Of a stretch of DNA of 64,000 nt, positions 35,526 through 46,466 are shown piece after piece. Position numbers and translations under genes: made by a program. The notes under the pieces were generated by a model. It was not told the DNA's origin, made no database searches, and saw nothing but the letters and a program-made list of their open reading frames with translations. Origin of the DNA: Falsirhodobacter flavus (GTDB taxonomy: Bacteria > Pseudomonadota > Alphaproteobacteria > Rhodobacterales > Rhodobacteraceae); the NCBI GenBank assembly GCA_029846755.1, contig JARWBI010000005.1, forward strand, positions 1 through 64,000. Reading direction: 5' to 3'. Every line of letters starts with the position of its first letter. Within the stretch, counting starts at the first letter, position 1.

Positions 35526-36665
35526 GCGGTCCAGCGCCTCGACCACCGGGGTCGGGTCGGACCGGGGCAGGGCGGTGCGCGCGGCATCGGCAAGCTGGCG
35601 CTGGCGATCGGGGGTCAGCGCGTCCAGCGTCGCAGCCAGCGTTTCCGGCGTGACAGGCAGGACGGAATCGCCCAGGGCGGCGAAGACCTCGGTGAAGTTG
35701 AACAGCGACGGGCCGTGAAGAACTGCCGACCCCGCTGCGACCGGCTCGAACGGGGTGTGGCCGCCCTTTTCCACGAAGGTCGCGCCGATGAATGTCGCGC
35801 CGGCCATGCCATACCACGTCGCCATCTCGCCCAGCGTGTCGGCGATATAGACCTGCCCGCCCGGTGCATCCCCGGCGGAGCGCAGTCGCACGTCCAGCCC
35901 CATCCCGCGCGCCAGCTCCGCGATCTGCGGCCCGCGTTTCGGATGGCGCGGCGCAAGGATCAGCCAGCGGAACCGCGATTGCGCGGCAAAGGCGGCAAGG
36001 ATCGGCGCGTCCTCGCCTTCGTGCGTGGATGCCGCCAGCAGGGTTTCTTCGCGCGGGACCGGGCCGTTCGTCGGGACGCCCGCCTCGGCGGTCTTCAGCA
36101 TCAGGCGGGGGCCAAGACGGTCCGGGGGCAGGCCCAACGCCACCAGCCGCGCCTCGCTTTGCGCGTCCTGCGCGCTGACCCATGACAGCGCCCCCAGCAT
36201 CCGGCGCATCAGCGGCACCTTTTGCCAGCGGCGGGCCGAGCGTTCCGACATCCGCGCCCCGATGGCCAGCACGGGCATCCGGTGGGCCGCGGCGGTGATG
36301 CGTTCGGGCCAAAGTTCGTTCTCGATCACGACCAGCGCGCGGGGTTGCCAGCGGCGCAGGAACCGCCGCACCGTCGGCATGTCGTCGAACGGGGCAAGGC
36401 GGGTGGTGACGCCGACGCCCCAGCCTTCGACCATCGCCTTGGCGGTCGGGTTGTTACAGGTGACCAGCACCCGGTCCCCCCGCGCGGCCAGCGCCTCGAT
36501 CACGCGGCGGGCGGATGTGATCTCGCCATTGCTGGCGCCGTGGACCCAGATCGCGCCAGGGATGGCGGGGCCAAGCGCCAGACGGTCGCGAAGCGCCCCG
36601 CGCCGCCATGCGTGCAGGCAAAGAAGCGGCAGGGCCAGAAGCAGGACGAGGCGGTAAAGGATCAT
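35502..36665 (-). CDS. waaA: 3-deoxy-D-manno-octulosonic acid transferase
   Basis: A 387-residue inner-membrane-anchored glycosyltransferase that adds Kdo to lipid A. The N-terminal hydrophobic anchor is MILYRLVLLLALPLLCLHAW. WVHGASNGEITSARRVIEAL is the acceptor-side motif, IENELWPE carries the essential Glu, and LILAPRHPKRG, then EKGGHTPFEPVAAGSAVLHGP are the donor-domain signatures. ATG at 36665 is used; a TTG two codons earlier is less likely. It indicates lipopolysaccharide synthesis, hence a Gram-negative envelope. Confidence 0.92.
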   Translation of the reverse strand: MILYRLVLLLALPLLCLHAWRRGALRDRLALGPAIPGAIWVHGASNGEITSARRVIEALAARGDRVLVTCNNPTAKAMVEGWGVGVTTRLAPFDDMPTVRRFLRRWQPRALVVIENELWPERITAAAHRMPVLAIGARMSERSARRWQKVPLMRRMLGALSWVSAQDAQSEARLVALGLPPDRLGPRLMLKTAEAGVPTNGPVPREETLLAASTHEGEDAPILAAFAAQSRFRWLILAPRHPKRGPQIAELARGMGLDVRLRSAGDAPGGQVYIADTLGEMATWYGMAGATFIGATFVEKGGHTPFEPVAAGSAVLHGPSLFNFTEVFAALGDSVLPVTPETLAATLDALTPDRQRQLADAARTALPRSDPTPVVEALDRLIQRIAR

Positions 36666-36718
36666 GCCCAACCGCTTAGCGCAATGACAGCGGATGCGCC
36701 AACCGCTATGATCGGGGC

Positions 36719-37471
36719 ATGCGACTTGCCGCCCTTTTCCTTGCGCTGATCCCGTGTCTTGGCCATGCCGAACCCCGCGTGGTGTCGATCAACCTGTGCA
36801 CCGACCAGATCGTGATGATGCTGGCCGCGCCGGGGCAGATCGCGTCGGTGTCGTGGCTTGCGCGCGATCCGATGCTGTCTTCGATGGCGGCGGAAGCGGC
36901 GGGTTTCCCGGCGAACCGGGGGCAGGCCGAACAGGTGTTTCTGATGCGCCCCGACGTGGTGCTGGCCAGCCCATATTCCTCGCGCCCGGTGATCGACCTG
37001 CTGCGCCGTCTGGGCCTGCGGGTCGATGAGATCCCGCCCGCGATGACGCTGGACGACGTGCCCGCGCAGATCATCGCCACAGGTCGCGCGATGGGCCGCG
37101 AGGCGGAGGCCGAGGCGCTGGTGGCCGAGTTTCGCGCGAACCTGTCCGCCATTCCGCTGGCGCGGGGCACGGCGGCCAGCTACCAACCCAACGGCCATAC
37201 CGCCGCGCCCGGCACGATGGGCGACGGGATCATGGCGCAAGCAGGCTGGCGGAACGTCGCGACCGGGAACGTCCTGCCGCTGGAGGAGCTGATGCTGGCG
37301 GAGCCGGACCTTCTGATCCTTGCCCAGACTTATCCCGGCACCTCGCGATCAGAGGAGATGCTGCGTCATCCCGCGCTTTCGGCGCTGAACGCCCGCATCG
37401 AAAGGTCGGGCGCGGATTGGATCTGCGGCACGCCACATGTGCTGCGCGCGATTGCCGCGCTCAGTCGGTGA
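36719..37471 (+). CDS. ABC transporter substrate-binding protein (BtuF/FhuD-like)
   Basis: A 250-residue periplasmic class III binding protein. The signal peptide is MRLAALFLALIPCLGHA (1-17). The mature part begins EPRVVSINLCTDQIVMML, as in cobalamin and siderophore binding proteins. Later come RPDVVLASPYSSRPVIDLL, the long linker helix, and EELMLAEPDLLILAQ. No permease or ATPase gene is nearby, so it is an orphan and the ligand is uncertain. It is divergent from waaA. Confidence 0.82.
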   Translation: MRLAALFLALIPCLGHAEPRVVSINLCTDQIVMMLAAPGQIASVSWLARDPMLSSMAAEAAGFPANRGQAEQVFLMRPDVVLASPYSSRPVIDLLRRLGLRVDEIPPAMTLDDVPAQIIATGRAMGREAEAEALVAEFRANLSAIPLARGTAASYQPNGHTAAPGTMGDGIMAQAGWRNVATGNVLPLEELMLAEPDLLILAQTYPGTSRSEEMLRHPALSALNARIERSGADWICGTPHVLRAIAALSR

Positions 37472-37760
37472 TCGCGACCTCTTGGCGCAGGGTGCCGTCG
37501 GGGGCGAAGATCAGGATGCGGCGATCATCCGTGACCACGGCGACGAAGCCATGGCCGAAGGTCACCGCCTGCGGGCTGGCACCGTCCGGCAGCGAAATCG
37601 TCTTCGGCAGCTCCGGCCCCGCGCGCATCGCCTGCGGCAGTTGCGTGACAAGCAGCCAAACGACCGTTATGACCCCCGCGATCATCGCGACCAGAAGCAC
37701 GGTCACGAGCGTTTTCAAAAGCCGCAATCCCGGCGGCAGTTCCTGCGGAGCCTGATCCAT
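37461..37760 (-). CDS. DUF6476-like single-pass membrane protein
   Basis: A 99-residue protein with one helix (LLKTLVTVLLVAMIAGVITVVWLLV, about 14-38) and a periplasmic tail. The tail reads LPDGASPQAVTFGHGFVAVVTDDRRILIF and resembles a single beta-propeller blade repeat. The start ATG at 37760 has GGAAGG eight bases upstream. It shares CATG with the divergent rluD start, and its 3' end overlaps the binding-protein gene. I recall this as a Rhodobacterales family (DUF6476); no function is known. Confidence 0.72.
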   Translation of the reverse strand: MDQAPQELPPGLRLLKTLVTVLLVAMIAGVITVVWLLVTQLPQAMRAGPELPKTISLPDGASPQAVTFGHGFVAVVTDDRRILIFAPDGTLRQEVAITD

Positions 37761-38796
37761 GACCAATCCTTCCGGCGCCGATGCGGGCCAACTTCTGATT
37801 ACCATCGGGGCAGAGCCGCCCGAGCGCCTTGATAAGGCGCTGGCGCGCGAGGTGCCAGAGGATGCGGCGCTTTCACGTTCGCGCCTGATGAAGATGATCG
37901 CGGAAGGCGACGTGACGCTGGACGGCACCGCGATCACCGACCCAAAGTTCCGCCCCGAGGAAGGGCAGGTCTTCGCCCTGCGCCTTGCCCCCGCCGTGGA
38001 TTACGCCGCGCTGCCCGAGGATATCCCGCTGGTGGTGGTCTATGAGGACAATGACCTGATCGTGGTCGACAAGCCGGTGGGGATGGTCGTGCATCCCGCG
38101 CCGGGCACGCCATCGGGAACGCTGGTCAACGCGCTGCTGCATCATTGCGGCGATACGCTGTCGGGCATCGGCGGGGAAAAGCGCCCCGGCATCGTCCACC
38201 GGATCGACAAGGACACGTCGGGCCTTCTGGTCGTGGCCAAGACCGACCGCGCCCATCACGCCCTTGCCGCCCAGTTCGAGGCGCATAGCGTCAATCGCCA
38301 CTACCTCGCGCTGATCCATGGTGTGCCCGACGCCGCCGATCCGCGGCTGCGCGGCATCAAGGGCGTCAGCTTCGAGCCGGGGGGGATCCTGAAGATCGCC
38401 ACCTATCTGGACCGTCACCGCACCGACCGGCAGAAGCAGGCCGTCACCGTCCAAGGCGGGCGCCACGCCATCACCCGCGCCCGCGTGGTCGAGGATATGG
38501 GCGCGGCGTCGCTGGTCGAATGCTGGCTGGAGACGGGGCGCACCCACCAGATCCGCGTCCACCTGAGCCATGTCGGCCATGGGCTTCTGGGCGATCAGAC
38601 CTATGGCGGCAAGCGCAAGGTCGCGGCCAAGGTCGTGGGCGAGGAAGCTGCCCGCGCCGCCGCCGATTTCCCCCGTCAGGCGCTGCATGCGGCAACGCTG
38701 GGCTTCATCCATCCTGTCACCGGCGAGGAGCTTTCCTTCGAGTCGCCGCTGCCCGAGGACATGCAGCACCTGCTCGATCTGCTGCGGAACTGTTGA
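37759..38796 (+). CDS. rluD: Pseudouridine synthase, RluA/RluD family
   Basis: A 345-residue RNA pseudouridine synthase. An N-terminal S4 domain (PPERLDKALAREV and SRSRLMKMIAEGDVTLDG, about 20-60) binds RNA. The catalytic Asp150 is in HRIDKDTSGLLVVAK. ETGRTHQIRVHLSHVGHGLLGD is the second family signature. Proteins of this size with an S4 domain usually modify 23S rRNA helix 69 (RluD); the exact site is inferred. The start overlaps the divergent DUF6476-like start by three bases. Confidence 0.9.
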   Translation: MTNPSGADAGQLLITIGAEPPERLDKALAREVPEDAALSRSRLMKMIAEGDVTLDGTAITDPKFRPEEGQVFALRLAPAVDYAALPEDIPLVVVYEDNDLIVVDKPVGMVVHPAPGTPSGTLVNALLHHCGDTLSGIGGEKRPGIVHRIDKDTSGLLVVAKTDRAHHALAAQFEAHSVNRHYLALIHGVPDAADPRLRGIKGVSFEPGGILKIATYLDRHRTDRQKQAVTVQGGRHAITRARVVEDMGAASLVECWLETGRTHQIRVHLSHVGHGLLGDQTYGGKRKVAAKVVGEEAARAAADFPRQALHAATLGFIHPVTGEELSFESPLPEDMQHLLDLLRNC

Positions 38797-38880
38797 AATC
38801 TGCAACAAAGCCCCCACATCGGGAACTTCCGCGTGAGCGCGCGCAACAAAAGCGCATTTGCGACGGTTTCCCCGGCATCC

Positions 38881-38893
38881 TGCGTTAAACGCA
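38881..38893. promoter_or_regulatory. Palindrome upstream of rpoH
   Basis: TGCGTT-A-AACGCA, a perfect 13-base palindrome 84 bases before the rpoH start and about 17 bases upstream of the proposed -35. Possible operator; no known motif. Confidence 0.3.
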
Positions 38894-38909
38894 TATGAAA
38901 GCAGCGCCC

Positions 38910-38937
38910 TTGCACCGCTCGGGCCCGTTGCATAAGT
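38910..38937 (+). promoter_or_regulatory. Candidate rpoH promoter
   Basis: TTGCAC at 38910-38915, a 16-base spacer, and ATAAGT at 38932-38937. The CTTG at 38909 could equally belong to a heat-shock-type promoter, so autoregulation by RpoH is possible but not shown. Confidence 0.4.
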
Positions 38938-38976
38938 CATGTCCCCGCAATCCGGCGGGCATCAGGAGGTCCGACG

Positions 38977-39870
38977 ATGGCAAGCTATACCAATCTTCCC
39001 GCACCGAGTCCCGAACAGGGTCTGAACCGCTACATGCAGGAGATCCGCAAGTTTCCCCTGCTGGAGCCGGAGGAAGAATACATGCTGGCCAAGCGTTGGG
39101 TAGACCATCAGGACACCGGGGCCGCGCACCAGCTTGTCACTTCGCACCTGCGTCTAGCCGCCAAGATCGCCATGGGCTACCGCGGCTACGGCCTGCCGCA
39201 GGCCGAGGTGATTTCCGAGGCGAACGTGGGTCTTATGCAGGCGGTCAAACGCTTCGACCCCGAAAAGGGCTTCCGCCTTGCGACCTATGCGATGTGGTGG
39301 ATCCGGGCGTCGATCCAGGAATACATCCTGCGGTCGTGGAGCCTTGTGAAGCTGGGCACGACATCGGCCCAGAAGAAGCTGTTCTTCAACCTTCGCAAGG
39401 CCAAGGCCAAGGTCGGCGCGTTGGAGGAGGGCGACCTGCGCCCCGAAAACGTCGCCCGCATCGCCACCGATCTGAACGTGTCCGAGGAGGAGGTCATCAG
39501 CATGAACCGCCGCCTTTCGGGCGGTGACGCATCCCTGAACGCCACGGTCGGCTCCGAGGATGGCGGCGCGCAGTGGCAGGACTGGCTGGAGGACGAGGAC
39601 AGCGACCAGGCGGCCGATTATGCCGAACGCAACGAGCTGGAAACCCGCCGCGAGCTGCTGGAGCAGTCGATGGAAGTGCTGAACGAGCGCGAGCGCGACA
39701 TCCTCGTGCAGCGTCGCCTTTCGGACGAGCCGGTGACGCTGGAGGACCTGTCAGACACCTATGGCGTCAGCCGCGAACGCATCCGCCAGATCGAGGTCCG
39801 CGCCTTCGAGAAGCTTCAGAACCGGATGCGCGACCTTGCCGCCGGCAAGGGCATGATGATCCCGGCCTGA
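38977..39870 (+). CDS. rpoH: RNA polymerase sigma-32 factor
   Basis: A 297-residue heat-shock sigma factor. Region 2 contains SEANVGLMQAVKRFDPEKGFRLATYAMWWIRASIQEYI. The RpoH box QKKLFFNLRK (132-141), diagnostic for sigma-32, follows. Region 4 ends with [17 protein letters not shown]. Start ATG at 38977 has AGGAGG eight bases before it. It is a single gene with a 180-base leader. Rhodobacterales often carry two RpoH paralogues; only one is in this window. Confidence 0.96.
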   Translation: MASYTNLPAPSPEQGLNRYMQEIRKFPLLEPEEEYMLAKRWVDHQDTGAAHQLVTSHLRLAAKIAMGYRGYGLPQAEVISEANVGLMQAVKRFDPEKGFRLATYAMWWIRASIQEYILRSWSLVKLGTTSAQKKLFFNLRKAKAKVGALEEGDLRPENVARIATDLNVSEEEVISMNRRLSGGDASLNATVGSEDGGAQWQDWLEDEDSDQAADYAERNELETRRELLEQSMEVLNERERDILVQRRLSDEPVTLEDLSDTYGVSRERIRQIEVRAFEKLQNRMRDLAAGKGMMIPA

Positions 39871-39892
39871 ACATTCCCGCGCCATGAGCCCC

Positions 39893-39921
39893 TTGCACAT
39901 GGCGCGGAGCTTCGCTAAACC
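39893..39921 (+). promoter_or_regulatory. Promoter of tRNA-Cys
   Basis: TTGCAC at 39893-39898, a 17-base spacer, and TAAACC at 39916-39921, ending 17 bases before the tRNA. Confidence 0.55.
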
Positions 39922-39938
39922 GCAGCTACCTCATGGCT

Positions 39939-40012
39939 GGCGGGTTGGCGGAGAGGTTACGCAGCGGATTGCAAATCCGTGAAGACCGGTTCGATTCCGG
40001 TACCCGCCTCCA
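39939..40012 (+). tRNA. tRNA-Cys (anticodon GCA)
   Basis: Acceptor GGCGGGT pairs with ACCCGCC. The anticodon stem GCGGA/TCCGT encloses TTGCAAA with anticodon GCA. The T-arm is CCGGT/ACCGG-type around TTCGATT. The discriminator is T and CCA is encoded at 40010-40012. It lies 68 bases downstream of rpoH. Confidence 0.96.
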
Positions 40013-40154
40013 CAAAATCATCGCATTCGCAATATATGACCCGGTTTGGCGCAGGCCTTTGCCGGTTTTGCGGCATGCGGTCTGCGGCCCTTGACTGCGA
40101 AGGGCGCAGCGGCAAGAACCGTCCCGTGACCCGAGGCCCTGCAGGAGAGCCCCA

Positions 40155-42443
40155 ATGAAATTCCGTTTCCCCATCGTCATCATCGACGAGGATTTCCGCT
40201 CTGAAAATTCCTCGGGTCTGGGCATTCGTGCCATGGCCGAGGCGATCGAGAAAGAAGGCTTCGAGGTTCTGGGCGTCACCAGCTATGGCGACCTTTCGAC
40301 CTTTGCGCAGCAGCAGTCCCGCGCCAGCGCCTTCGTTCTGTCTATCGATGACGAGGAGTTCAGCCCCGGCCCGGATCTCGACCCCGCCGTTCTGAACCTG
40401 CGCAACTTCATCGAGGAAGTGCGCTGGAAGAACGCCGACGTTCCGATCTATGTCTATGGCGAGACGAAGACCTCGCGCCACCTGCCCAACGACATCCTGC
40501 GCGAGCTTCACGGCTTCATCCACGCCTTTGAGGACACGCCCGAATTCGTCGCCCGCCACATCATTCGCGAGGCGAAAAGCTACCTCGAAGGCATCCAGCC
40601 GCCGTTCTTCAAGGCGCTGCTGGATTATGCCGAGGACGGGTCCTACAGCTGGCACTGTCCGGGGCATTCGGGGGGCGTCGCCTTCCTCAAATCCCCCATC
40701 GGCCAGATGTATCACCAGTTCTATGGCGAGAACATGCTGCGGGCCGACGTGTGCAACGCGGTCGAGGAACTGGGCCAGCTTCTGGACCATAACGGAGCCA
40801 TCGGCGCGTCGGAACGCAATGCCGCGCGCATCTTCAACGCCGACCACTGCTTCTTCGTGACCAACGGGACCAGCACGTCGAACAAGATGGTCTGGCACCA
40901 CACGGTCGCGCCGGGCGATGTGGTCGTGGTGGACCGCAACTGCCACAAGTCGATCCTGCATTCGATCATCATGACGGGCGCGATCCCGGTCTTCCTGCGC
41001 CCGACGCGCAACCATTTCGGCATCATCGGCCCGATCCCGCATTCCGAGTTCGAGATCGAGACGATCAAGGAGAAGATCCGCGCCAACCCGCTTCTGGAAG
41101 GCGTCGATGCCGATACTGTCAAGCCGCGCATCATGACGCTGACCCAGTCCACCTATGACGGCGTGCTCTACAACACCGAGGTCATCAAGGGCCTGCTGGA
41201 CGGCTATGTCGAGAATCTGCATTTCGACGAGGCCTGGCTGCCCCATGCCGCGTTCCACCCGTTCTATGGCAGCTATCATTCGATGGGCCGCAAGCGTGGG
41301 CGCACCGAGCATTCGGTGACCTATGCCACGCAGTCGATCCACAAGCTGCTGGCGGGGATTTCGCAGGCCAGCCACGTTCTGGTGCAGGACGCGCAGAACA
41401 CCAAGCTGGACCGGCACCTGTTCAACGAATCCTATCTGATGCACACTTCGACCAGCCCGCAATACAGCATCATCGCAAGCTGCGACGTGGCTGCGGCGAT
41501 GATGGAGCCTCCGGGCGGGACGGCGCTGGTCGAGGAATCCATCGCCGAGGCGCTGGATTTCCGCCGCGCCATGCGCAAGGTGGATGAGGAATTCGGCGAA
41601 GGCGACTGGTGGTTCCAAGTTTGGGGCCCGGATGAGCTGTGCGAGGAAGGCATCGGATCGACCCGCGACTGGGTCCTGCGCCGCACCGACAGCGAGGGCG
41701 TCCAGCGCGACGGCGAGGATGCGTGGCATGGCTTCGGGGACATGGCCCCCGGCTTCAACATGCTGGACCCGATCAAGGCGACCATCATCACCCCCGGTCT
41801 GAACCTTGAAGGGCAGTTCGGCGAATGGGGTATTCCCGCGTCGATCGTGTCGAAATATCTGGCCGAACACGGGGTCGTGGTCGAAAAGACCGGGCTTTAC
41901 AGCTTCTTCATCATGTTCACCATCGGCATCACCAAGGGCCGCTGGAACACGCTTCTGGCCGCGTTGCAGCAGTTCAAGGACGACCACGCCAAAAACCAGC
42001 CCCTGTGGCGCGTGATGCCCGAGTTCTGCGCCAAGCATCCGCGATACGAGCAGATGGGCCTGCGCGATCTGTGCGCGCATGTCCACGCGCTCTATTCGCG
42101 TTACGACGTCGCGATCCTGTCGACCGAGATGTATCTATCGGCGCTGGAGCCGGCGATGAAGCCCTCGGACGCCTTCGCCTGCATCGCACAGCGCAAGACG
42201 GACCGCGTGGCCATCGACGATCTGGAAGGGCGCATCACCACCAGCCTCGTGACTCCCTATCCGCCGGGCATCCCGCTGCTGATCCCGGGCGAGGTATTCA
42301 ATCGCAAGATCGTCGAATACCTGAAGTTCAACCGCGAATTCGCCCGCGAATGCCCCGGCTTCGAGACCGACATCCACGGTCTGGTGCAGGAGGTGGGGCC
42401 GGACGGCCAGATGCATTACTTCGCGGACTGCGTGGCCAAGTAG
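40155..42443 (+). CDS. Orn/Lys/Arg decarboxylase (PLP-dependent)
   Basis: A 762-residue fold-type I decarboxylase of the large inducible type. An N-terminal response-regulator-like wing domain (about 1-130) begins FPIVIIDEDFRSENSSG. The PLP domain has WHCPGHSGG, NGTSTSNKMVWHHTV, Asp358 in HFDEAWLPHAAF, and Lys397 in TQSIHKLLAG as the Schiff-base lysine. The C-terminal domain ends with PYPPGIPLLIPGE. Reading does not separate arginine from lysine or ornithine specificity. No antiporter gene is adjacent, so biosynthetic polyamine formation is as plausible as acid resistance. Confidence 0.92.
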   Translation: MKFRFPIVIIDEDFRSENSSGLGIRAMAEAIEKEGFEVLGVTSYGDLSTFAQQQSRASAFVLSIDDEEFSPGPDLDPAVLNLRNFIEEVRWKNADVPIYVYGETKTSRHLPNDILRELHGFIHAFEDTPEFVARHIIREAKSYLEGIQPPFFKALLDYAEDGSYSWHCPGHSGGVAFLKSPIGQMYHQFYGENMLRADVCNAVEELGQLLDHNGAIGASERNAARIFNADHCFFVTNGTSTSNKMVWHHTVAPGDVVVVDRNCHKSILHSIIMTGAIPVFLRPTRNHFGIIGPIPHSEFEIETIKEKIRANPLLEGVDADTVKPRIMTLTQSTYDGVLYNTEVIKGLLDGYVENLHFDEAWLPHAAFHPFYGSYHSMGRKRGRTEHSVTYATQSIHKLLAGISQASHVLVQDAQNTKLDRHLFNESYLMHTSTSPQYSIIASCDVAAAMMEPPGGTALVEESIAEALDFRRAMRKVDEEFGEGDWWFQVWGPDELCEEGIGSTRDWVLRRTDSEGVQRDGEDAWHGFGDMAPGFNMLDPIKATIITPGLNLEGQFGEWGIPASIVSKYLAEHGVVVEKTGLYSFFIMFTIGITKGRWNTLLAALQQFKDDHAKNQPLWRVMPEFCAKHPRYEQMGLRDLCAHVHALYSRYDVAILSTEMYLSALEPAMKPSDAFACIAQRKTDRVAIDDLEGRITTSLVTPYPPGIPLLIPGEVFNRKIVEYLKFNREFARECPGFETDIHGLVQEVGPDGQMHYFADCVAK

Positions 42444-42482
42444 GGTTCTGGACTTAGGGCGCGGTTGGGCGGATAAGGGCAT

Positions 42483-44387
42483 ATGTCGCTTCCGCCCAAC
42501 TTCCTCGATGAACTTCGCACGCGCGTCTCGCTGTCGCAGGTGGTGGGGCGCAAGGTCATTTGGGATGCGCGCAAGTCCAATCAGGGCAAGGGCGACATGT
42601 GGGCGCCCTGTCCGTTCCATCAGGAAAAATCCGCGTCATTCCATGTGGATGACCGCAAGGGCTTCTATTACTGCTTCGGCTGCCACGCCAAGGGCGACGC
42701 GCTGAGCTTCGTGCGCGAGACGGAAAACGTCGGCTTCATGGAGGCGGTGGAAATCCTTGCCCGCGAGGCCGGGATGCAGATGCCCGCCCGCGATCCGGTG
42801 GCCGCCAAGCGTCAGGACCGCCGCAGCGAATTGATCGCGGTGGTGGAGGAGGCGGTGAAGCATTACCGCTTGATGCTGCGCTCGGGGCAGGGGGCGTCTG
42901 CGCGCGACTATCTGGCGGCGCGCAAGCTGTCCCCCGAAGCGCAGGATCGGTGGGAGATCGGGTTCGCCCCCGACACGCGCGGGGGGCTGTTTCAGGCGCT
43001 GACGGGCCGGGGGATCGCGCCCGACCTTCTGGTGGATTCAGGCCTGTGCATCCGGCCCGACGACGGCGGCACCCCTTATGACCGTTTCCGCGGCCGCATC
43101 ATCTTTCCGATCCGCGATGCGCGGGGGCGGGCGATCAGCCTTGGCGGGCGGGCGATGGACCCGAACGCGCGGGCGAAATACCTGAACGGGCCGGAGACGG
43201 ACCTTTTCGACAAGGGGCGCAACCTCTACAACCACGCGCCAGCGCGGCAGGCGGCGGGCAAGGGCCAGCCGCTGATCGTGGCCGAAGGCTATATGGATAC
43301 GATCGCGCTGTCCGAGGCCGGTTTCGGCGCCACGGTCGCGCCGTTGGGCACCGCCATCACCGAGGATCAACTGCGCCTGATGTGGCGTATCTCGCCCGAG
43401 CCGGTGATCGCGCTGGACGGCGATGCCGCAGGCATCCGCGCCGCGCTGCGGGTGGTCGATCTGGCACTGCCGCTGCTGGAGGCCGGGAACGGGCTGCGCT
43501 TTGCGGTGCTGCCGCCCGGACAGGACCCCGATGATCTGGTGAAGACGCAGGGGCCGCAGGGATTCCAGAGGGTGCTGGATGGCGCGCTTCCGATGGTCAC
43601 GCTGCTGTGGCGGCGGGAGACCGAGGGCAAGGTTTTCGACAGCCCCGAACGCCGCGCCGCGCTGGACAAGACCTTGCGCGCCGCCATCGCCCGTATCGCC
43701 GATCCCTCGATCCGCAACCACTATGGCGAGGAGATCAAGCGCCTCCGGTGGGAGCTGTTCGGCACCCGCCGTACCAAGACCCCCTTCGTAAAGGGAGCCA
43801 AGCCCGCCGCGGTGCCGATGTCGGCCACGCGGCAGTCGATCCTTGCCTCCAGCGGCGATGTGGAGGATCTGCGCATCGCGATGATCCTTTCGGGGCTGGC
43901 CGTCCATGCCGGGCTGATCGCCTCGTTCGAAAGCGCGCTGGAACTGATGGACCTGCGCCATCCCGACCACCGGGCGCTTCGCAGCGCGCTTCTGCGGGCT
44001 GGCCATTCGGACCACCCGCGCCGCGTGATCGCCGAGGAGGCGGGCGAGGCCCTTGAAAGGCTGATGTCTCTGACCCATGTTCGCATCTCGCCGCCGATCC
44101 GGAACCCGGAGGACGTCGACCTTGCCCGCATGTGCCTTGCCGAGGAGCTTGCCAAGCTGGAGGCCGAGCGCGGCGTGCGGATGGAGGTCGAGGAGGCGAT
44201 GGAGGATCTGACCGGCCTTGCCGACGAAGGGCTGACATGGCGCCTTGCACAGGCGGCAGAGGCGAAGAATCGCGCCGGGCGATCCCGGATGGACCACGGA
44301 TTGGACCTGGGCGAAGACCGCGCAGCCATGTCGAAACACCTCGACAGCCTCATCAAAGGCGAGGTGTGGATAAAGAAAAGAGGCTGA
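42483..44387 (+). CDS. dnaG: DNA primase
   Basis: A 634-residue primase. The zinc-binding domain has Cys43, His46, Cys64 and Cys67 in CPFHQEKS and YYCFGCHAKGD. The TOPRIM core contains VAEGYMDTIALSEAG and ALDGDAAG. A C-terminal helicase-binding region follows. It synthesises RNA primers for replication. With rpoD 93 bases downstream it keeps the classic dnaG-rpoD macromolecular synthesis order, but rpsU is not upstream. A perfect DnaA-box match lies at its 3' end. Confidence 0.96.
   Translation: MSLPPNFLDELRTRVSLSQVVGRKVIWDARKSNQGKGDMWAPCPFHQEKSASFHVDDRKGFYYCFGCHAKGDALSFVRETENVGFMEAVEILAREAGMQMPARDPVAAKRQDRRSELIAVVEEAVKHYRLMLRSGQGASARDYLAARKLSPEAQDRWEIGFAPDTRGGLFQALTGRGIAPDLLVDSGLCIRPDDGGTPYDRFRGRIIFPIRDARGRAISLGGRAMDPNARAKYLNGPETDLFDKGRNLYNHAPARQAAGKGQPLIVAEGYMDTIALSEAGFGATVAPLGTAITEDQLRLMWRISPEPVIALDGDAAGIRAALRVVDLALPLLEAGNGLRFAVLPPGQDPDDLVKTQGPQGFQRVLDGALPMVTLLWRRETEGKVFDSPERRAALDKTLRAAIARIADPSIRNHYGEEIKRLRWELFGTRRTKTPFVKGAKPAAVPMSATRQSILASSGDVEDLRIAMILSGLAVHAGLIASFESALELMDLRHPDHRALRSALLRAGHSDHPRRVIAEEAGEALERLMSLTHVRISPPIRNPEDVDLARMCLAEELAKLEAERGVRMEVEEAMEDLTGLADEGLTWRLAQAAEAKNRAGRSRMDHGLDLGEDRAAMSKHLDSLIKGEVWIKKRG
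44365..44373 (-). other. DnaA-box consensus match at the dnaG 3' end
   Basis: TGTGGATAA, reverse complement of TTATCCACA, within the last codons of dnaG and 108 bases upstream of rpoD. Confidence 0.3.
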
Positions 44388-44405
44388 GGCGCTTTCACCT
44401 TCTGT

Positions 44406-44469
44406 GATTCGCGCTATTGATTCGATAAACCGACCCCGGCGATTCGCGCTCGCCGAGGTCATTCGCGTT
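44406..44469 (+). promoter_or_regulatory. Iterated GATTCGCGCT elements before rpoD
   Basis: GATTCGCGCT occurs at 44406-44415 and 44441-44450, and a degenerate ATTCGCGTT at 44461-44469, all within the 93-base dnaG-rpoD gap. They could be operator repeats for the rpoD promoter; no regulator is known. Confidence 0.35.
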
Positions 44470-44480
44470 TAGGAGCACCC

Positions 44481-46462
<1,982 letters not shown>

Positions 46463-46466
<4 letters not shown>

